In this document: piece by piece, positions 16,051 through 26,546 of the stretch
Numbering within the stretch: position 1 is the first letter of the stretch
Layout: the number at the start of each line of letters is the position of its first letter
Assembly: GCA_002077065.1 (NCBI GenBank)
Contig: NAJO01000004.1
Span: 620,001-684,000, forward strand
Length of the DNA: 64,000 nucleotides
Reading direction: 5' to 3'
Origin: Cryoendolithus antarcticus
Lineage: Eukaryota; Ascomycota; Dothideomycetes; Cladosporiales; Cladosporiaceae
The notes under the pieces: model-generated
What the model was told of the DNA's origin: nothing
Databases searched by the model: none
What the model saw: only the letters and a program-made list of their open reading frames with translations
Made by a program: the position numbers and the translations under genes

Positions 16051-17055
16051 ATGTGGACGACGAGGGTGTCTACCGTACGCGCCGCGCTATCCAGATGTTC
16101 GGCGCCAAGATATGAGACATTTGCGTCTACATCAATCGCTGTCAGCTCGGCCGCCACAGCGCCAACGCCCCGAGATGGACCACCGAAGCCAGCCTTGAAA
16201 GGCTCACGGCCGACTCCCTCCTCTAGAGTCACCCCGAGACGACCCCCCCCAAGTTCTCGGCTACCCATTGCTCCACGTAAACCCGCGCCGGCGCCACCTC
16301 GAACGCCGGCTCCCACATTTCTTCCCCCTTCACAACCTTCAAGTCGACCCCTCATCGACCAGGCCAATACCCTTCTCGGCCACCAAGAGCGTCTATGTCT
16401 CTACAAAGCGCCTGTCCAAACCGGTCTAATTCTTTCCTCCTACTTCTTCGGTGGCACCCTTTTCCTCTACGCACGAAATGTCCTGAACATGACATTAGTA
16501 GGCTCTTCCGCCTCGACCATAACCACTGCCTTCTTCGGCACGGCATGCATGGGCATCTCGGCGATGGCTACGGCGATTATTATCACGCCTTTCAGGCTGG
16601 TGCAGCGAATCGATCTCATACGCGGGGAGAAAGGCGAGCCCTTACTAGAGCTCAGAGCACGAAGGATGGTGCCGTTCATCGGTGACTGGGTTCTCGGGGA
16701 GAAATGTGTCACCGCTTCGCCTGAGGACATCACAATCAGCAAACCTCTCACCGCTACCAGAGTGTCCTGGACCTCTTGGCCGATGTCTGAAGCTCGTGCC
16801 TGGACTTTCGGCAACGACGGTGTGCGGTCGACGATTGATTTCGCGGGTGTGCAGCGGGCTGTTGCAAAGATGTTCATGAGAGAGGGGATGGTTCATCTGA
16901 GAGTCGGGACCGCGAATTGGAAGGTCGATCTTGTCAGGGCGTTCCTGCTAGAGGATGGACGGCCTCTGATGAAGGTCGTCACCGTAGATCAAGGCGCAAG
17001 GAATAGCCTGTGGGATCTGGGTGCGATGGCACTGGCTGCGAGGAGGAAAGCATAG
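16051..17055 (+). CDS. Predicted mitochondrial two-span membrane protein
   Basis: Intronless, 334 residues from the ATG at 16051. The N-terminus (MWTTRVSTVRAALSRCSAPR) is basic, Ser-rich and lacks acidic residues, as in mitochondrial targeting peptides. A Pro/Arg/Ser-rich linker runs to about residue 100. Two hydrophobic segments follow near 125-142 (LILSSYFFGGTLFLYARN) and 150-175 (ITTAFFGTACMGISAMATAIIITPF). A soluble C-terminal domain of about 150 residues carries no motif I can name. The arrangement resembles TMEM186/TMEM223-type assembly factors of the inner membrane, but I cannot establish homology by eye. The open frame extends upstream to 15655, yet that extension would overlap the first exon of PDX1 and lacks a presequence. 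Confidence 0.75.
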   Translation: MWTTRVSTVRAALSRCSAPRYETFASTSIAVSSAATAPTPRDGPPKPALKGSRPTPSSRVTPRRPPPSSRLPIAPRKPAPAPPRTPAPTFLPPSQPSSRPLIDQANTLLGHQERLCLYKAPVQTGLILSSYFFGGTLFLYARNVLNMTLVGSSASTITTAFFGTACMGISAMATAIIITPFRLVQRIDLIRGEKGEPLLELRARRMVPFIGDWVLGEKCVTASPEDITISKPLTATRVSWTSWPMSEARAWTFGNDGVRSTIDFAGVQRAVAKMFMREGMVHLRVGTANWKVDLVRAFLLEDGRPLMKVVTVDQGARNSLWDLGAMALAARRKA

Positions 17056-18697
17056 GTAGGGAGCGGTGGAATGTACGTTATGTATCATATGCGCGCGGGA
17101 GCGCCTAGAACCGTTTGCTTCTTTCGCCGTAGCACCCATGCATCGACTACAACATCGAAGTAGCAAGTCCAATGCGCATGAACCCGGTCATGGACGGCCG
17201 TTTGAGGACGAGGTGGCCCTCGACCTTTCACTCATTGCTGATCTCGATCTGATTCAGATTCCACGCTATCGACAAACCACGGACGAGGAGGGTGACCTTC
17301 GCGGACTTTCTCACGTGGCGGACACCATTCATGCTAGATCCCGCAAAGGAATGGGAACTTGAGATGTGACGAGACCGCAGGGAGAACTGCCCATGATTCG
17401 GTATCCCGAGGTCAGGGCGGTGTTGAACCCTTCCGCCATTGTCTTCCGACAATCCGAGACGCGTCATGCAGGTGACCCTGAAACGACCATAGTGAACTTT
17501 GTCGCTGTCCAGGAACTTGTTCGGCATCGAAATGTCACCCGAAGCGTTGATTGTCGTGATGGATGCGCGCCGGATGATCGCCCAAAAGCCGTTTGGCCAT
17601 CTTCCGAGGGACGGGCCGGGAGAAGCAGAGGTTGAGTTTGCCCTAGAACGTGGTTTCTGTTTCATCTTGCTCCGGTACTGTAGCGACCTCTTCTGAACAC
17701 GGATGTACGATGGCACTCATCAGCTGTCTCGAATGTCCTGCTGAGAAGAGCGTGGTGGACACGCATCTCGATGACGGTCTTCTGTACTACAGAACGACGC
17801 AGAGCGGGAAGACAGGTCGCACTGCAGCAGTGCAATACGGAAGCTCTGCCACTGCATACTTCATAAATCTGTCCTGCACTGAGGGATGGGACGCCACTGT
17901 TCATTGACCAATCGGAGGGTTGACAATGAAGTTTCTAGACTGCTCCACAACGCACTGCGAACTCGACTTACATGGCATATGCAAGCCACAACGCGCTGGC
18001 ATTGTCTCGACCGAGTTGTCATCTATCTCTTTCCGGATCTCTGCGTCCACTCCGCATAACAACCTGCGAAGCGAGCTTTGATCGACCCGGGTGTTGCATG
18101 CACTTCGACAGTGACCCGGCTGCTGGGACGGCGACACATCCATGAGACTTGTGCTGGCGAAGAGGAGTGAAAGTACTGTTGGGCGCTTCAAGCGAGGCAG
18201 AATTACAATGCCCGTGTTGCCCAGTAGCTGGCAGTACTCCGGCTGTCTCACATCCAAGCGCGAACTGTATTCTCAGCTCAAGGAATCGCCAGTGCATTCA
18301 GGCATCGCCCTTGCATACTCGCCCTGTCGACTTCTCATGTCTGTCGGCAAGCATCCGCAAACGAGCTGGCCTGTAATAGTGTGTGGAGAAGTAGATTTTG
18401 TCAACGTTCTGTCCTCATCTATATCTCTATGTCTCTATTCCATGTTGCAGATCACTCGCACCGCATGTTGCTGGCAACCCGGATCATTGACTAACATAGA
18501 TAGTACCTGCGGACTGTACGACTACGGGATTGACGATCGAATTGACTGGTCGACATACATTTGGTGACTGGTCTGAGATCGCTCTGATTGAAGGCCTCAC
18601 CTCTGTAGGTACTGGCGCTCCGCATCTTTTACCTCGACGATGGCTAGAATCTAGCAACACATCTCCATCAACTAATCGACCAACAACACCTTGCAGC
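17056..18697. other. 1.6-kb interval without a recognisable gene
   Basis: Several open frames of 60-160 codons overlap on both strands here (the largest minus-strand frame is 17228-17716), but none shows a domain, a consistent splice pattern or typical composition. It may contain a decayed gene, a noncoding transcript or simply a long promoter for the rhodopsin-like gene. I see no terminal repeats or transposase motifs. Confidence 0.45.
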
Positions 18698-20188
18698 ATG
18701 CGCGAGATCCCCCTTGACGTCGCCCTGAGCTGGCCCACACCAACTTACAAAAACCCAGAGACTCGCGGCGGCGCACTTCTGATAACGAACATTATTCTCA
18801 TCATCCTGGTCACGTTAGCCGTCTTCGCGCGAATATGGGGCCGGATAGCCATCAAGAAGTACTATGGCATCGATGACACCATGATTTTGCTGGCCTGGGC
18901 TTGCACGGTGGGCATGACTGCTATAGTTCTGCTCGCAAACCGCAAATACGGCTGGAATCGCCATGTCTGGGATGTTGAGTTCAGCATGTAAGTACCCACG
19001 CTGCTCCGAGGACGGGGTGACCATGCGCTGACGTCGTGACAGGATCCAGAACGCCAACATCATCGCCTTCGTCGCCAAGCTGACGTACCTCTTCGCCACA
19101 GGCTTTACGCGCCTAAGCCTCCTATGCCTCTACTACCGCCTCGTCCGCGACGTCCACATGAAGTGGTATCGATGGACGCTACATGCTAGTCTGGCCTTCG
19201 TCATCGGCTTCTGGATCTCCATGAGTCTGCTCTCGATATTTGACTGCTAGTAAGAGCTCAATTACCCATCCTCTCCGTCATAGCCCTTCAACTGACACAT
19301 GATGCAGCCCTGTGGAAGTGTACTGGCTGTTCCCCGCCACAGTCAAGGGCCATTGCGGCAACGAAGGCAACACCACGCTCATTGCCGGTATCCTGAGCTG
19401 CGTCGCAGATTTGCTCTGTACCTGTCTCCCTATACCCGTCGTCATGCGGCTGCAGATGCCACTACGCCAACGCCTTGGGGTTTGCTTTCTGCTCTGCCTC
19501 GGGTTCATCGTCACGATCGCCGGCATCGTGCGGACGTTCTTCATATACAAGAGCCTGATTGCCACCTACGATGAGACGTGGTTCACGTACCCGCTCTGGA
19601 TTGCTGCGGCGGTGGAGGTCGATCTTGCGGTGGTGAGTCCCTCTCGTCTCAAAACATCCCGATCATCGCTGACGTTCCTGCTCACAGCTCTGCGCCTGTG
19701 CGCCAGCCCTCAAATCCGTAATCTGGAATCCGCTCATTCACCGCGTCCGAAAAGTCTCGCTCCGCATGAACAACTCGCGAAAATCTTCTCAACATTTGAA
19801 ATCTGTCACCATAGACGAACCCTTCCGTCGACCGGGAAGCCCGGATAAGCTCGTCCAGATTGCCCTTCGTGACCTCGACTCCGTTGAACGTGGCCCTGAG
19901 AGCCCAACATCTGACGGTCTTCGTACTGGCCGACTGGCGAGCAGTGAGCGTGACTCCGAGCACAGGACGTGGGCCAGCCCTTCGAACAAATCATCGAGAC
20001 CTGCGTCGGGAAGTGAGAGAAGGGCAGCGAAGTTAGAGATCTACAAAGAGACGAGCTTCAAAGTGTCGAACACGCCGAACAAAGATTTGCCCTCTGTGCC
20101 AGCGGATGAGGAGGTACTCAGGGCGAAGTCTAGGCCTTTAATACCCGGGAGATGGCGGCCTGATGGGATGAGGGAGGAGGACATCTGA
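18698..20188 (+). CDS. Fungal rhodopsin-like seven-span membrane protein (SAT4/PTH11-like family)
   Basis: Four exons: 18698-18987, 19043-19249, 19308-19632 and 19688-20188 (introns 55, 58 and 55 nt), giving 440 residues. The spliced protein shows seven hydrophobic segments within the first 280 residues. It has the family landmarks: a GGALLITN start to helix 1, YYGIDDTMILLAW between helices 1 and 2, a conserved Cys-containing loop (YPVEVYWLFP through GHCGNEG), ETWFTYPLWIAAAVE, and the helix 7 segment DLAVLCACAPALK that spans the last splice junction. The cytosolic tail of about 160 residues is Ser/Arg/Lys-rich. These proteins are orphan GPCR-like receptors at the plasma membrane; no ligand can be inferred. 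The start follows a CAGC context and is the first ATG before helix 1. Confidence 0.9.
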
Positions 20189-20537
20189 AGCAGAGGCTGA
20201 AGAGAAGAGAGCCGATGAGAGACGATTTGACGGCCGATCTAGAAGATGATGTGGGTGCAGACCTGAAGAATGGCGATATCTTTTGATTGTAGTATACCCA
20301 GACTTGGCGGCATAGCGGTAGCGGGAAGTACAGAACCGTCGGTAGCAATCTACATGTCGTTTCAGACCTGCAGTCAGTGCCGGGAAGGCTTTTCTGGACA
20401 TCTCAGGACGGGTGTTTCCGGTGTTGCTTCGCTCTCTCTGCGAACGGCGACATGGGCAGCTGGGAATATGTGTTGTAGGGTCAGTCAAGGTGTCCGTCTC
20501 GGATACGGTGTCCACAAGATCTAAGTCGTATGGCGCT
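20189..20537. other. Convergent 3' intergenic region
   Basis: This is 349 bp between the stop codons of the rhodopsin-like gene (+) and the Clr5-like gene (-). It holds 3' untranslated sequence for both; I see no further gene. Confidence 0.5.
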
Positions 20538-21608
20538 TCACACATCACCAAGTACGCCGTCCTTGGCCAGATCCCAAGCGCATCTCGTCGCCTCCTTAAG
20601 CTTTCGTTTCGCTGAGATGACTTCTTCGTGACTGGGCGGGAGTCCAGTGATCGAGCCGGTTGCGGGTCGGCGGATCTCACCAGCGATCATTAGATCTTTG
20701 ACGTCTTTGGCTGCGCTCAGCATGCTGATCGCCAAATCAACCATCAGATTCGCGGACATGATGTCACGTGTATAGGAGAACGGAGGCAGAGCTTCTTGCG
20801 CCGGTGCCGTCACAACAACACTACCACTGATGCCCGTCGTGGTGGCTCCGAGGGCTGTGTTCAAACCATCACTCGGTCCATAAGGCGACACATACACCCC
20901 TCCATCATCGTGATCATCGTCGTCATCTCGCACACCTGTCAAATCCATCGGATCTCCAGCGCCTCCACTCGCAGCCAAGCGTTGCCCAGGCCCAAAGGTA
21001 CAATTAGTCGGATAATGCACCACTGCCGCACGCTCTCCGTTCACCCTCCCCTCAGCCACCTTCGCCGCCTCGGCAGCAGCAGCCCGTTCCTTCGCCCACC
21101 GCTTACTCCGCGCCTTACTCTCACTAGCTCTCAGCTTCCGGTACTCCACCGAGTCGCCCGGCTGCGCCTCCGCAGCTCCAGCGTGCTCAGTAGGAACTAG
21201 ACCCCAGAAAGTTTGCAGCCTCAGAACAGTAGCAACACCACTCTTCAACTCAAAGCCCATAGCAACGACTCCATCAGTGATCTGCTGCGCGCTCTCACCC
21301 CGTTCAGTCCGCGCAGTGATCTCAGCCTTGAGCTCAGCCTGCTTAGTATACCTCTCCCGCTTCTGCTTAGACACAGGGCGTTTACGGATTGACGGATTCG
21401 GATTCGGACCGCGCTTAGCACGAGTCCGAAGGCCCCATTCGCAGCGTTTCCGCGAGATGGTTTTCATGTGCAATTTGACGCCATACTGGGACGTGATGGC
21501 TTCTGCAATCTGCGCGCAGGACTCACCGTTGCGGGTTCGTTCCTCTATCTCAGCACGGTGGAGGTCGGCTGGCCATCGAAAGGCGGACGCGGATTTAGGT
21601 TTGGGCAT
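20538..21608 (-). CDS. Protein with a duplicated Clr5-like helical segment
   Basis: Intronless, 356 residues. Residues about 14-60 and 92-140 are two copies of the same roughly 45-residue segment. The first reads AEIEERTRNGESCAQIAEAI and ends CEWGL; the second reads AEITARTERGESAQQITDGV and ends TFWGL. Both have the shape of Clr5-type helix-turn-helix domains, which suggests DNA or chromatin binding. A basic linker (RAKRGPNPNPSIRKRPVSK) lies between them. The middle is Ala/Glu-rich and then Asp-rich (DDDDDHDDGG near residue 245). A helical C-terminal segment (about 290-350) has no family I can name. A nuclear role is inference; the duplication is visible directly. Confidence 0.65.
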   Translation of the reverse strand: MPKPKSASAFRWPADLHRAEIEERTRNGESCAQIAEAITSQYGVKLHMKTISRKRCEWGLRTRAKRGPNPNPSIRKRPVSKQKRERYTKQAELKAEITARTERGESAQQITDGVVAMGFELKSGVATVLRLQTFWGLVPTEHAGAAEAQPGDSVEYRKLRASESKARSKRWAKERAAAAEAAKVAEGRVNGERAAVVHYPTNCTFGPGQRLAASGGAGDPMDLTGVRDDDDDHDDGGVYVSPYGPSDGLNTALGATTTGISGSVVVTAPAQEALPPFSYTRDIMSANLMVDLAISMLSAAKDVKDLMIAGEIRRPATGSITGLPPSHEEVISAKRKLKEATRCAWDLAKDGVLGDV

Positions 21609-22413
21609 CGCTACGGTACTTGCTTGCTACAGACCAGATAGCGACTCCGCGTCGTAGACGAGACCGCGATCCATGTGATGAATGCCTCGTGCCGATCTCT
21701 GGACAAGTGCCTGTCCATTGTAGCCAGTAGTCGTCCAGGTCGCAGGCGTTGTATGCACGGTGTGTGAGACTGTTGAGACAAGGCAACGTGTAAGTGAGGT
21801 GAAGTTGAGATATGGAAGCAGGAGAGACTGAGATACTCGGGCTTGGCAAAGCTGACAGGGAAGGTACGCCGACTGAGATTCCAAACGGCAGGCGCGACCA
21901 AGGAACGCAGAACCCTGAGGTACAATGGTGAACAAAGCAGTCGAAGCATGATAGCATGGTAAAGCACAATTATACACTGTCAAAGCTAATCTAGCCAAAG
22001 CTTTTGCTCATCAATCCGTCTCAAGTAGCATCCATCCTAAGCTAATAAGCAACACAGTGAAATGAAGCGCAGTACGTCGCATCCATAAGCATAGCCGAAC
22101 GCTATGCAACACCAGAAAGGTTCCGCTGAACGCTTGAAAGTCCATTTGCTTTTGCCGCCCTGTTCTAGTAGGTGTCGCGATCGGACATCGTCTGCTAGTC
22201 CCATGAGAGACACGCGGGCGTGCCTTATTGTACAGTCTCCATTCCTTCTGTCTTCGGTAGGTTAGGCCGCCAGCCATGTGTCGTTGTTGGTCGCCGGCCT
22301 GCAGGAGCAGTCAAAGCGGCGGGTGAGCCAGCAAGTCCACAAGGCAGCCAAAGTGATCTTGCCTACTGCAGTCCATGCCAGAGGTCCGTCCCGTCACACA
22401 TGGGGATAGCGCT
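21609..22413. other. Intergenic, upstream of the Clr5-like gene
   Basis: These 805 bp lie between tandem leftward genes and hold the 3' end of the G3BP-like gene plus the promoter of the Clr5-like gene. The open frames present have no domain and no splice logic. Confidence 0.45.
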
Positions 22414-24258
22414 TCAAGCAGCCTGAGGCGCGCCCCTGCCCCTGGGTGCACCAGGTGCGCCACGTCCCCTGGGCGCGAAACCACCCCTCTCACCACCACG
22501 GAAGCTGCCTCGTCCACCACGCATGTGGTTGAACGCGCCACGCGGGTTGTAGCCCGGAGTGCCAGGCTCGCGGATCCTGCGCTGCTCCATCCACAGCTTC
22601 TCACCGTTCACAATATGCGGGTTAGCAGCGACCGCAGCCTGATATGCCTCGGGCGTCTTGTAATCCACGAATGCGCAGTTACGCTGGCGCGAAATGTCAA
22701 ACTGCACAAACTCGCCAAACTTGCTCATGGCAGCTTCGAGATCAGCGTGCTGGATGGTCTCAGTGACATTCTTGATGTAGCCGCGGGAGTTTGGGGTGTT
22801 GTCGGGCTCGCGCTGTTGCTGCTGTTGGTGGCCATTGACCTGAGCGCGAGATTGCTGGCGGTTGTGGGTCGAGCTCACTGCCGTCCATTCATCGGACGAC
22901 TTGGTAGCGGTCGAGTCGTCGGGCTGAGCGGCTAGTGCGGCTGGAGCTGACGTAGCTGCGTTCGAGGCGGGCGCGGGTGACGCCACTGGTGCAGGAGAGG
23001 CAGCGGCGACGGATGTCGATGTGGATGGCTGCTTAGCGGCAGGTGTTGGGCGTGGCTGACTTTGTGCCGCGGGCGTCGATGCTGGTGCAGAGCGGTTGGC
23101 AGAGGCAGCAAGACTGGCCCATGTCTTGGGCACAGCAGGCTTGACCGGTGCAGCGGCCGCCGCTTGTGCCTTCTGAGGAGGTGATGCAGCACGTGCAGGC
23201 TCTGGCGCTGCCGACTTCTCGGGCTCGGCAGTCTCGGTGATGGATGCATCTGCGGTAGTGGACTCCTCCACGTCGGCTGTGGTCGCAGGAGCAGCAATAG
23301 CATCTGTAGCCACATCCTCCTCGACGTGCTTCTCGCTAGTACCGTTGACCTTGGGTGCTGCCGACTCCTCCACGGCGGACTCAGCCTTGGTCGCTGTGTC
23401 CGCCACGTCATCATCCACGGTCTTGGGGTCGCTCTCTACCGCGTCTGGCTCACTTGACGTCGCTGCTGCCCTCGGCTCAATATCCACGTTAGAGATAGAA
23501 GAGTCGGTGACACCGTTCTCGACAGCAGAGTCCGCGCTAGCAGGATCGGCGAGCGCAGCGATCTCCGCGCCCTCAGCGACCTCCTCCTCTTCCTCCTCGA
23601 TAAGGTACCGGAAGATGTCATTCAGTACGAAGTAACCATTAGTCTGCGTCGCAAGGATGAAAGTCTGGGAGAATTTGCGGTGAGGCTGAGACTTGTTCGA
23701 GATCTCGCCGATGACTTGGATGACGATGTTGACGTCCGAGGCCTGGGAATCGACGTTGGTGATGCGGACTTTGCAGTTCTTGAAATCGAGCTCCTTTATC
23801 CGCTCGTGGATTGCCTGTGGTCATGTCAGCGCGTGCCATCGCCCTTGTTGTTCGAAGACTGTACGTACCCGCTGACCCACACAGACCGGTACTTTATCAG
23901 TCTCGTTGCCTGAGACGTACTGAGAGCGCTTGTTGTAGTAGAGCTGCTTCGGGGTCAGTACTGATTTGAAGTACAGAGAGGATATCATTTGGACATGTCG
24001 CGCACTCACATGTAGCTTCTCGGGTTCCCGGCTGAGTGTAGTGTAGTATTGCTCAACGAAGAACCATCCGACCTCATCCTTTCCTATCTCAGGTGACTGG
24101 CTTGTGGAGGCAGCAGATGCAGACGAAGCAGGCGGCGCAGGGGTAAACGGCTGGCTGGTCGCAGAGTATGTGGTGCCATTGTAGGGCTCATTCGAGTGGT
24201 AGCCGTTGTGAGAACCGTAGTTGCCGTTGACGCTCTGAGGGGCCACGTCGGTAGCCAT
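22414..24258 (-). CDS. G3BP-like stress-granule protein (NTF2 + RRM + RGG)
   Basis: Three exons: 24258-24010, 23943-23869 and 23814-22414 (introns 66 and 54 nt), giving 574 residues. An NTF2-like domain (about residues 48-170) starts GWFFVEQYYTTL and continues across both splices through LYYNKRSQYVSG to GYFVLNDIFRYL. A long acidic, then Ala/Pro/Ser-rich region follows, then an RRM (about 445-520) with an RNP1-like NCAFVDYK, and a C-terminal RGG/RGRG tail. This order is that of metazoan G3BP, S. pombe Nxt3 and, more loosely, yeast Bre5. Known relatives work with the Ubp3/USP10 deubiquitinase and in stress granules; that role is transferred from the family. A 172-bp gap-free stretch of glutamate codons follows the NTF2 domain. 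Confidence 0.93.
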
Positions 24259-25430
24259 TGTGGAAGGAGGTCGGAGGGAGTGTGGTGCGAACAGGACGAA
24301 AGAGCAAGAGTATTAGGTGAAGATGCAGGGAGTCTAGAACGTTGTAGAATCAGCACGTGATCGATGCGACATTGGTAGATATGCATGTGTACGCACAATC
24401 GCGATGTCCGCAATTGGGCCTTGCGGGTTTGACAAAAAACGGCGGAGAAGGGAGCTTTGTAATTTGTCTGAGGCGGCACTGGACACCCTGAAGTCGAGTG
24501 AAGGGCTGACTGAGCGAAGAGCAGCTGCGAGTGAGACTTTGAGCAGCGAGAAGTGTACCGAAGTGTATGGGCTGGTGAGAGAAGGAGATGTGATGGGTGA
24601 TGGGAGGAGTTCGCGTGTCCGCTCGGCACAAGTTCATGAACCCAAAGCTTCTTCGGCGGGGCCTCCCGCTCGCTAATTTCCCCGACTTGCCGCATTCGAA
24701 CCGCCTGGTCACTTGAAGAGACATGCAAACATTCGGGATCAAACATGATACGTGAGACAGTCTCGCCTGGGGTGGACGAGGTGAAGGAGCCGATGAGACC
24801 GTCGACGCGTCTGTCAGGGTGTTGATACAGCTTCAAGCATGTCAGTGCCCCTAGGCCATCACGGATTGGCATCAGGTCGCACAATGTACCTGCCAAATGG
24901 CATTCTCGTGGGCATGGCTGGTGTCCGCGACGATGGTGACCTGGCCATAGGAGACATATGAGCAGGTATAGCGCCGCTGACTGCTCTCTTCTTTACCCGA
25001 TCAATGTACTGTGGCATAACATGAACATCCGCTTGGAGACGAGATAGCGAATGCGGCCCTTTCCACATCCCACTTGTGAAGTGACGTCGGAAAATAGATA
25101 CCTGAGGTGCAACCCACCAAGTGTTCAGTACCAGTGTGAATACCTGCCCTGTTGCATCGTGTTCTCATGTCATTCGCCTGAACCATCTTTGCACTCCTCG
25201 ACCCGAAATCCTTCCCTCCTTCAGAAAGCGGCGACTCTCCATACACACATTAGGACCGCAAAGCGCTAGCATCCCAACAAAAGTCGCGCCGCGAGAGGAC
25301 TTCACCGACTGCACACGACACGGAGAAGCCAGACTTGACAAACACCGAGAAATCGACTAGGAGTGCCTCTTGCGACTAACACTGACGCGCCGCCCGCACA
25401 AGCAGTGCAGACCCCTCGTCCGCCGCCGCT
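24259..25430. promoter_or_regulatory. 1.2-kb divergent promoter region, G3BP-like / ERV14
   Basis: The interval separates two genes read outward and should hold both promoters and 5' leaders. A minus-strand open frame (24084-24896) runs through it and overlaps the first exon of the G3BP-like gene in another phase. It has no domain and is rejected as a gene. Confidence 0.5.
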
Positions 25431-26001
25431 ATGATGTCTGGAGAAGCATGGTATGCGCTGCCAGTCCTGACCCACAACTGGAACCCTAGGTACTGATCAC
25501 GATACACAGGCTATTCCTCCTTGCAGTCCTCATCAATGCCGTCAACCTCTTCCTCCAAGTCTTCTTCACGATCATGTACTCAGACCTGGAGTGCGACTAC
25601 ATCAACCCGATCGATCTTTGCAACCGCTTGAACATGTACATTGTGCCTGAAGCAGGCGTACACGCGTTCTTGACAGTCTTGTTCCTGATAAATGGATACT
25701 GGCTACCGCTGCTGCTGAACTTGCCGCTGTTGGCGTGGAACGGGAAGAAGTATGTACATCCGGCCAGTCCTGAGTAGAGAGGGCTCGGCAACACGGTACG
25801 GAGTGGGGAACATTGATCACTGACAACATGTTGCTACGCAGGATCTTCGAGAACCAGCACCTCCTCGACGCGACCGAGATCTTCCGCAAGCTCAACACGC
25901 ACAAGAAAGAGTCATTTGTCAAGCTGGGCTTCCACTTGCTGATGTTCTTCTTCTACCTCTACTCCATGATCGTGGCCCTGATCCGAGACGAAAGTCGGTA
26001 G
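25431..26001 (+). CDS. ERV14: COPII cargo receptor of the cornichon family
   Basis: Three exons: 25431-25450, 25510-25749 and 25842-26001 (introns 59 and 92 nt), giving 139 residues against 138 in yeast Erv14. The protein has three membrane segments. Landmarks are [18 protein letters not shown], a WNGKK turn before the last intron, and [17 protein letters not shown], the COPII-binding region, after it. It packs transmembrane cargo into ER exit vesicles. The tiny 20-nt first exon codes only for MMSGEA and part of the next Trp, a structure common in fungal orthologs. Two ATGs stand in tandem at the start. Confidence 0.95.
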
Positions 26002-26546
26002 AACCCTATCTGCGGATACTGCATAATTGCTGTTCACGCTTTGAGAATGTGGCGCTGATCAAGCGCCAGGTGTGCAAGGAGGGCTACCAGGAGGAGGAAG
26101 GCTACCAGCGTAAGTGGGAGTCGGGCCAAGAATGAACTACGGGAGAGCGGCGACGTGGGAGAATGATACAAGTCCGCAGCAGAGGACTACGAGTGGGCAC
26201 TGTTGAGTTGAAGCTGCGCCGGCCAAGCGCTTAGCGAGGCGCTGTAGGGCGCGGGTTTGATTGGAAGTAATCTCTTGTACCACCTGCCTCTGTATCGCTA
26301 CCTTACCCCAAATCTATGCACGATCTGCGCCGGGCTCCCACTCCAGTGTTCATCAGTAAAGCCTGAGGCGTGAATGCGAACCGCCTCACTTCAGCTTTCG
26401 TCATGGGTCCGTGCTTTACCTTCTGATTGCTACATGTACCTGCACCTCACCCATCAGGCTGACGAGATGTCTTTCTTATCCTCAGCCTTACACATGCTGG
26501 CTATCGAAGCTGAAGTCCTAATCGACACTAGCATCGAAAGTCACCC
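26002..26546. other. Intergenic, ERV14 to coiled-coil gene
   Basis: This is 545 bp between two rightward genes. I see no coding signal and no repeat. Confidence 0.5.

Noticed and set aside
17228..17716. 162-codon minus-strand frame
   Set aside because: It starts at GTG, has no domain, and overlaps equally good plus-strand frames.
24084..24896. 270-codon minus-strand frame overlapping the G3BP-like first exon
   Set aside because: It is out of phase with the NTF2 domain, with low-complexity Ser/Leu/His composition typical of a shadow frame.
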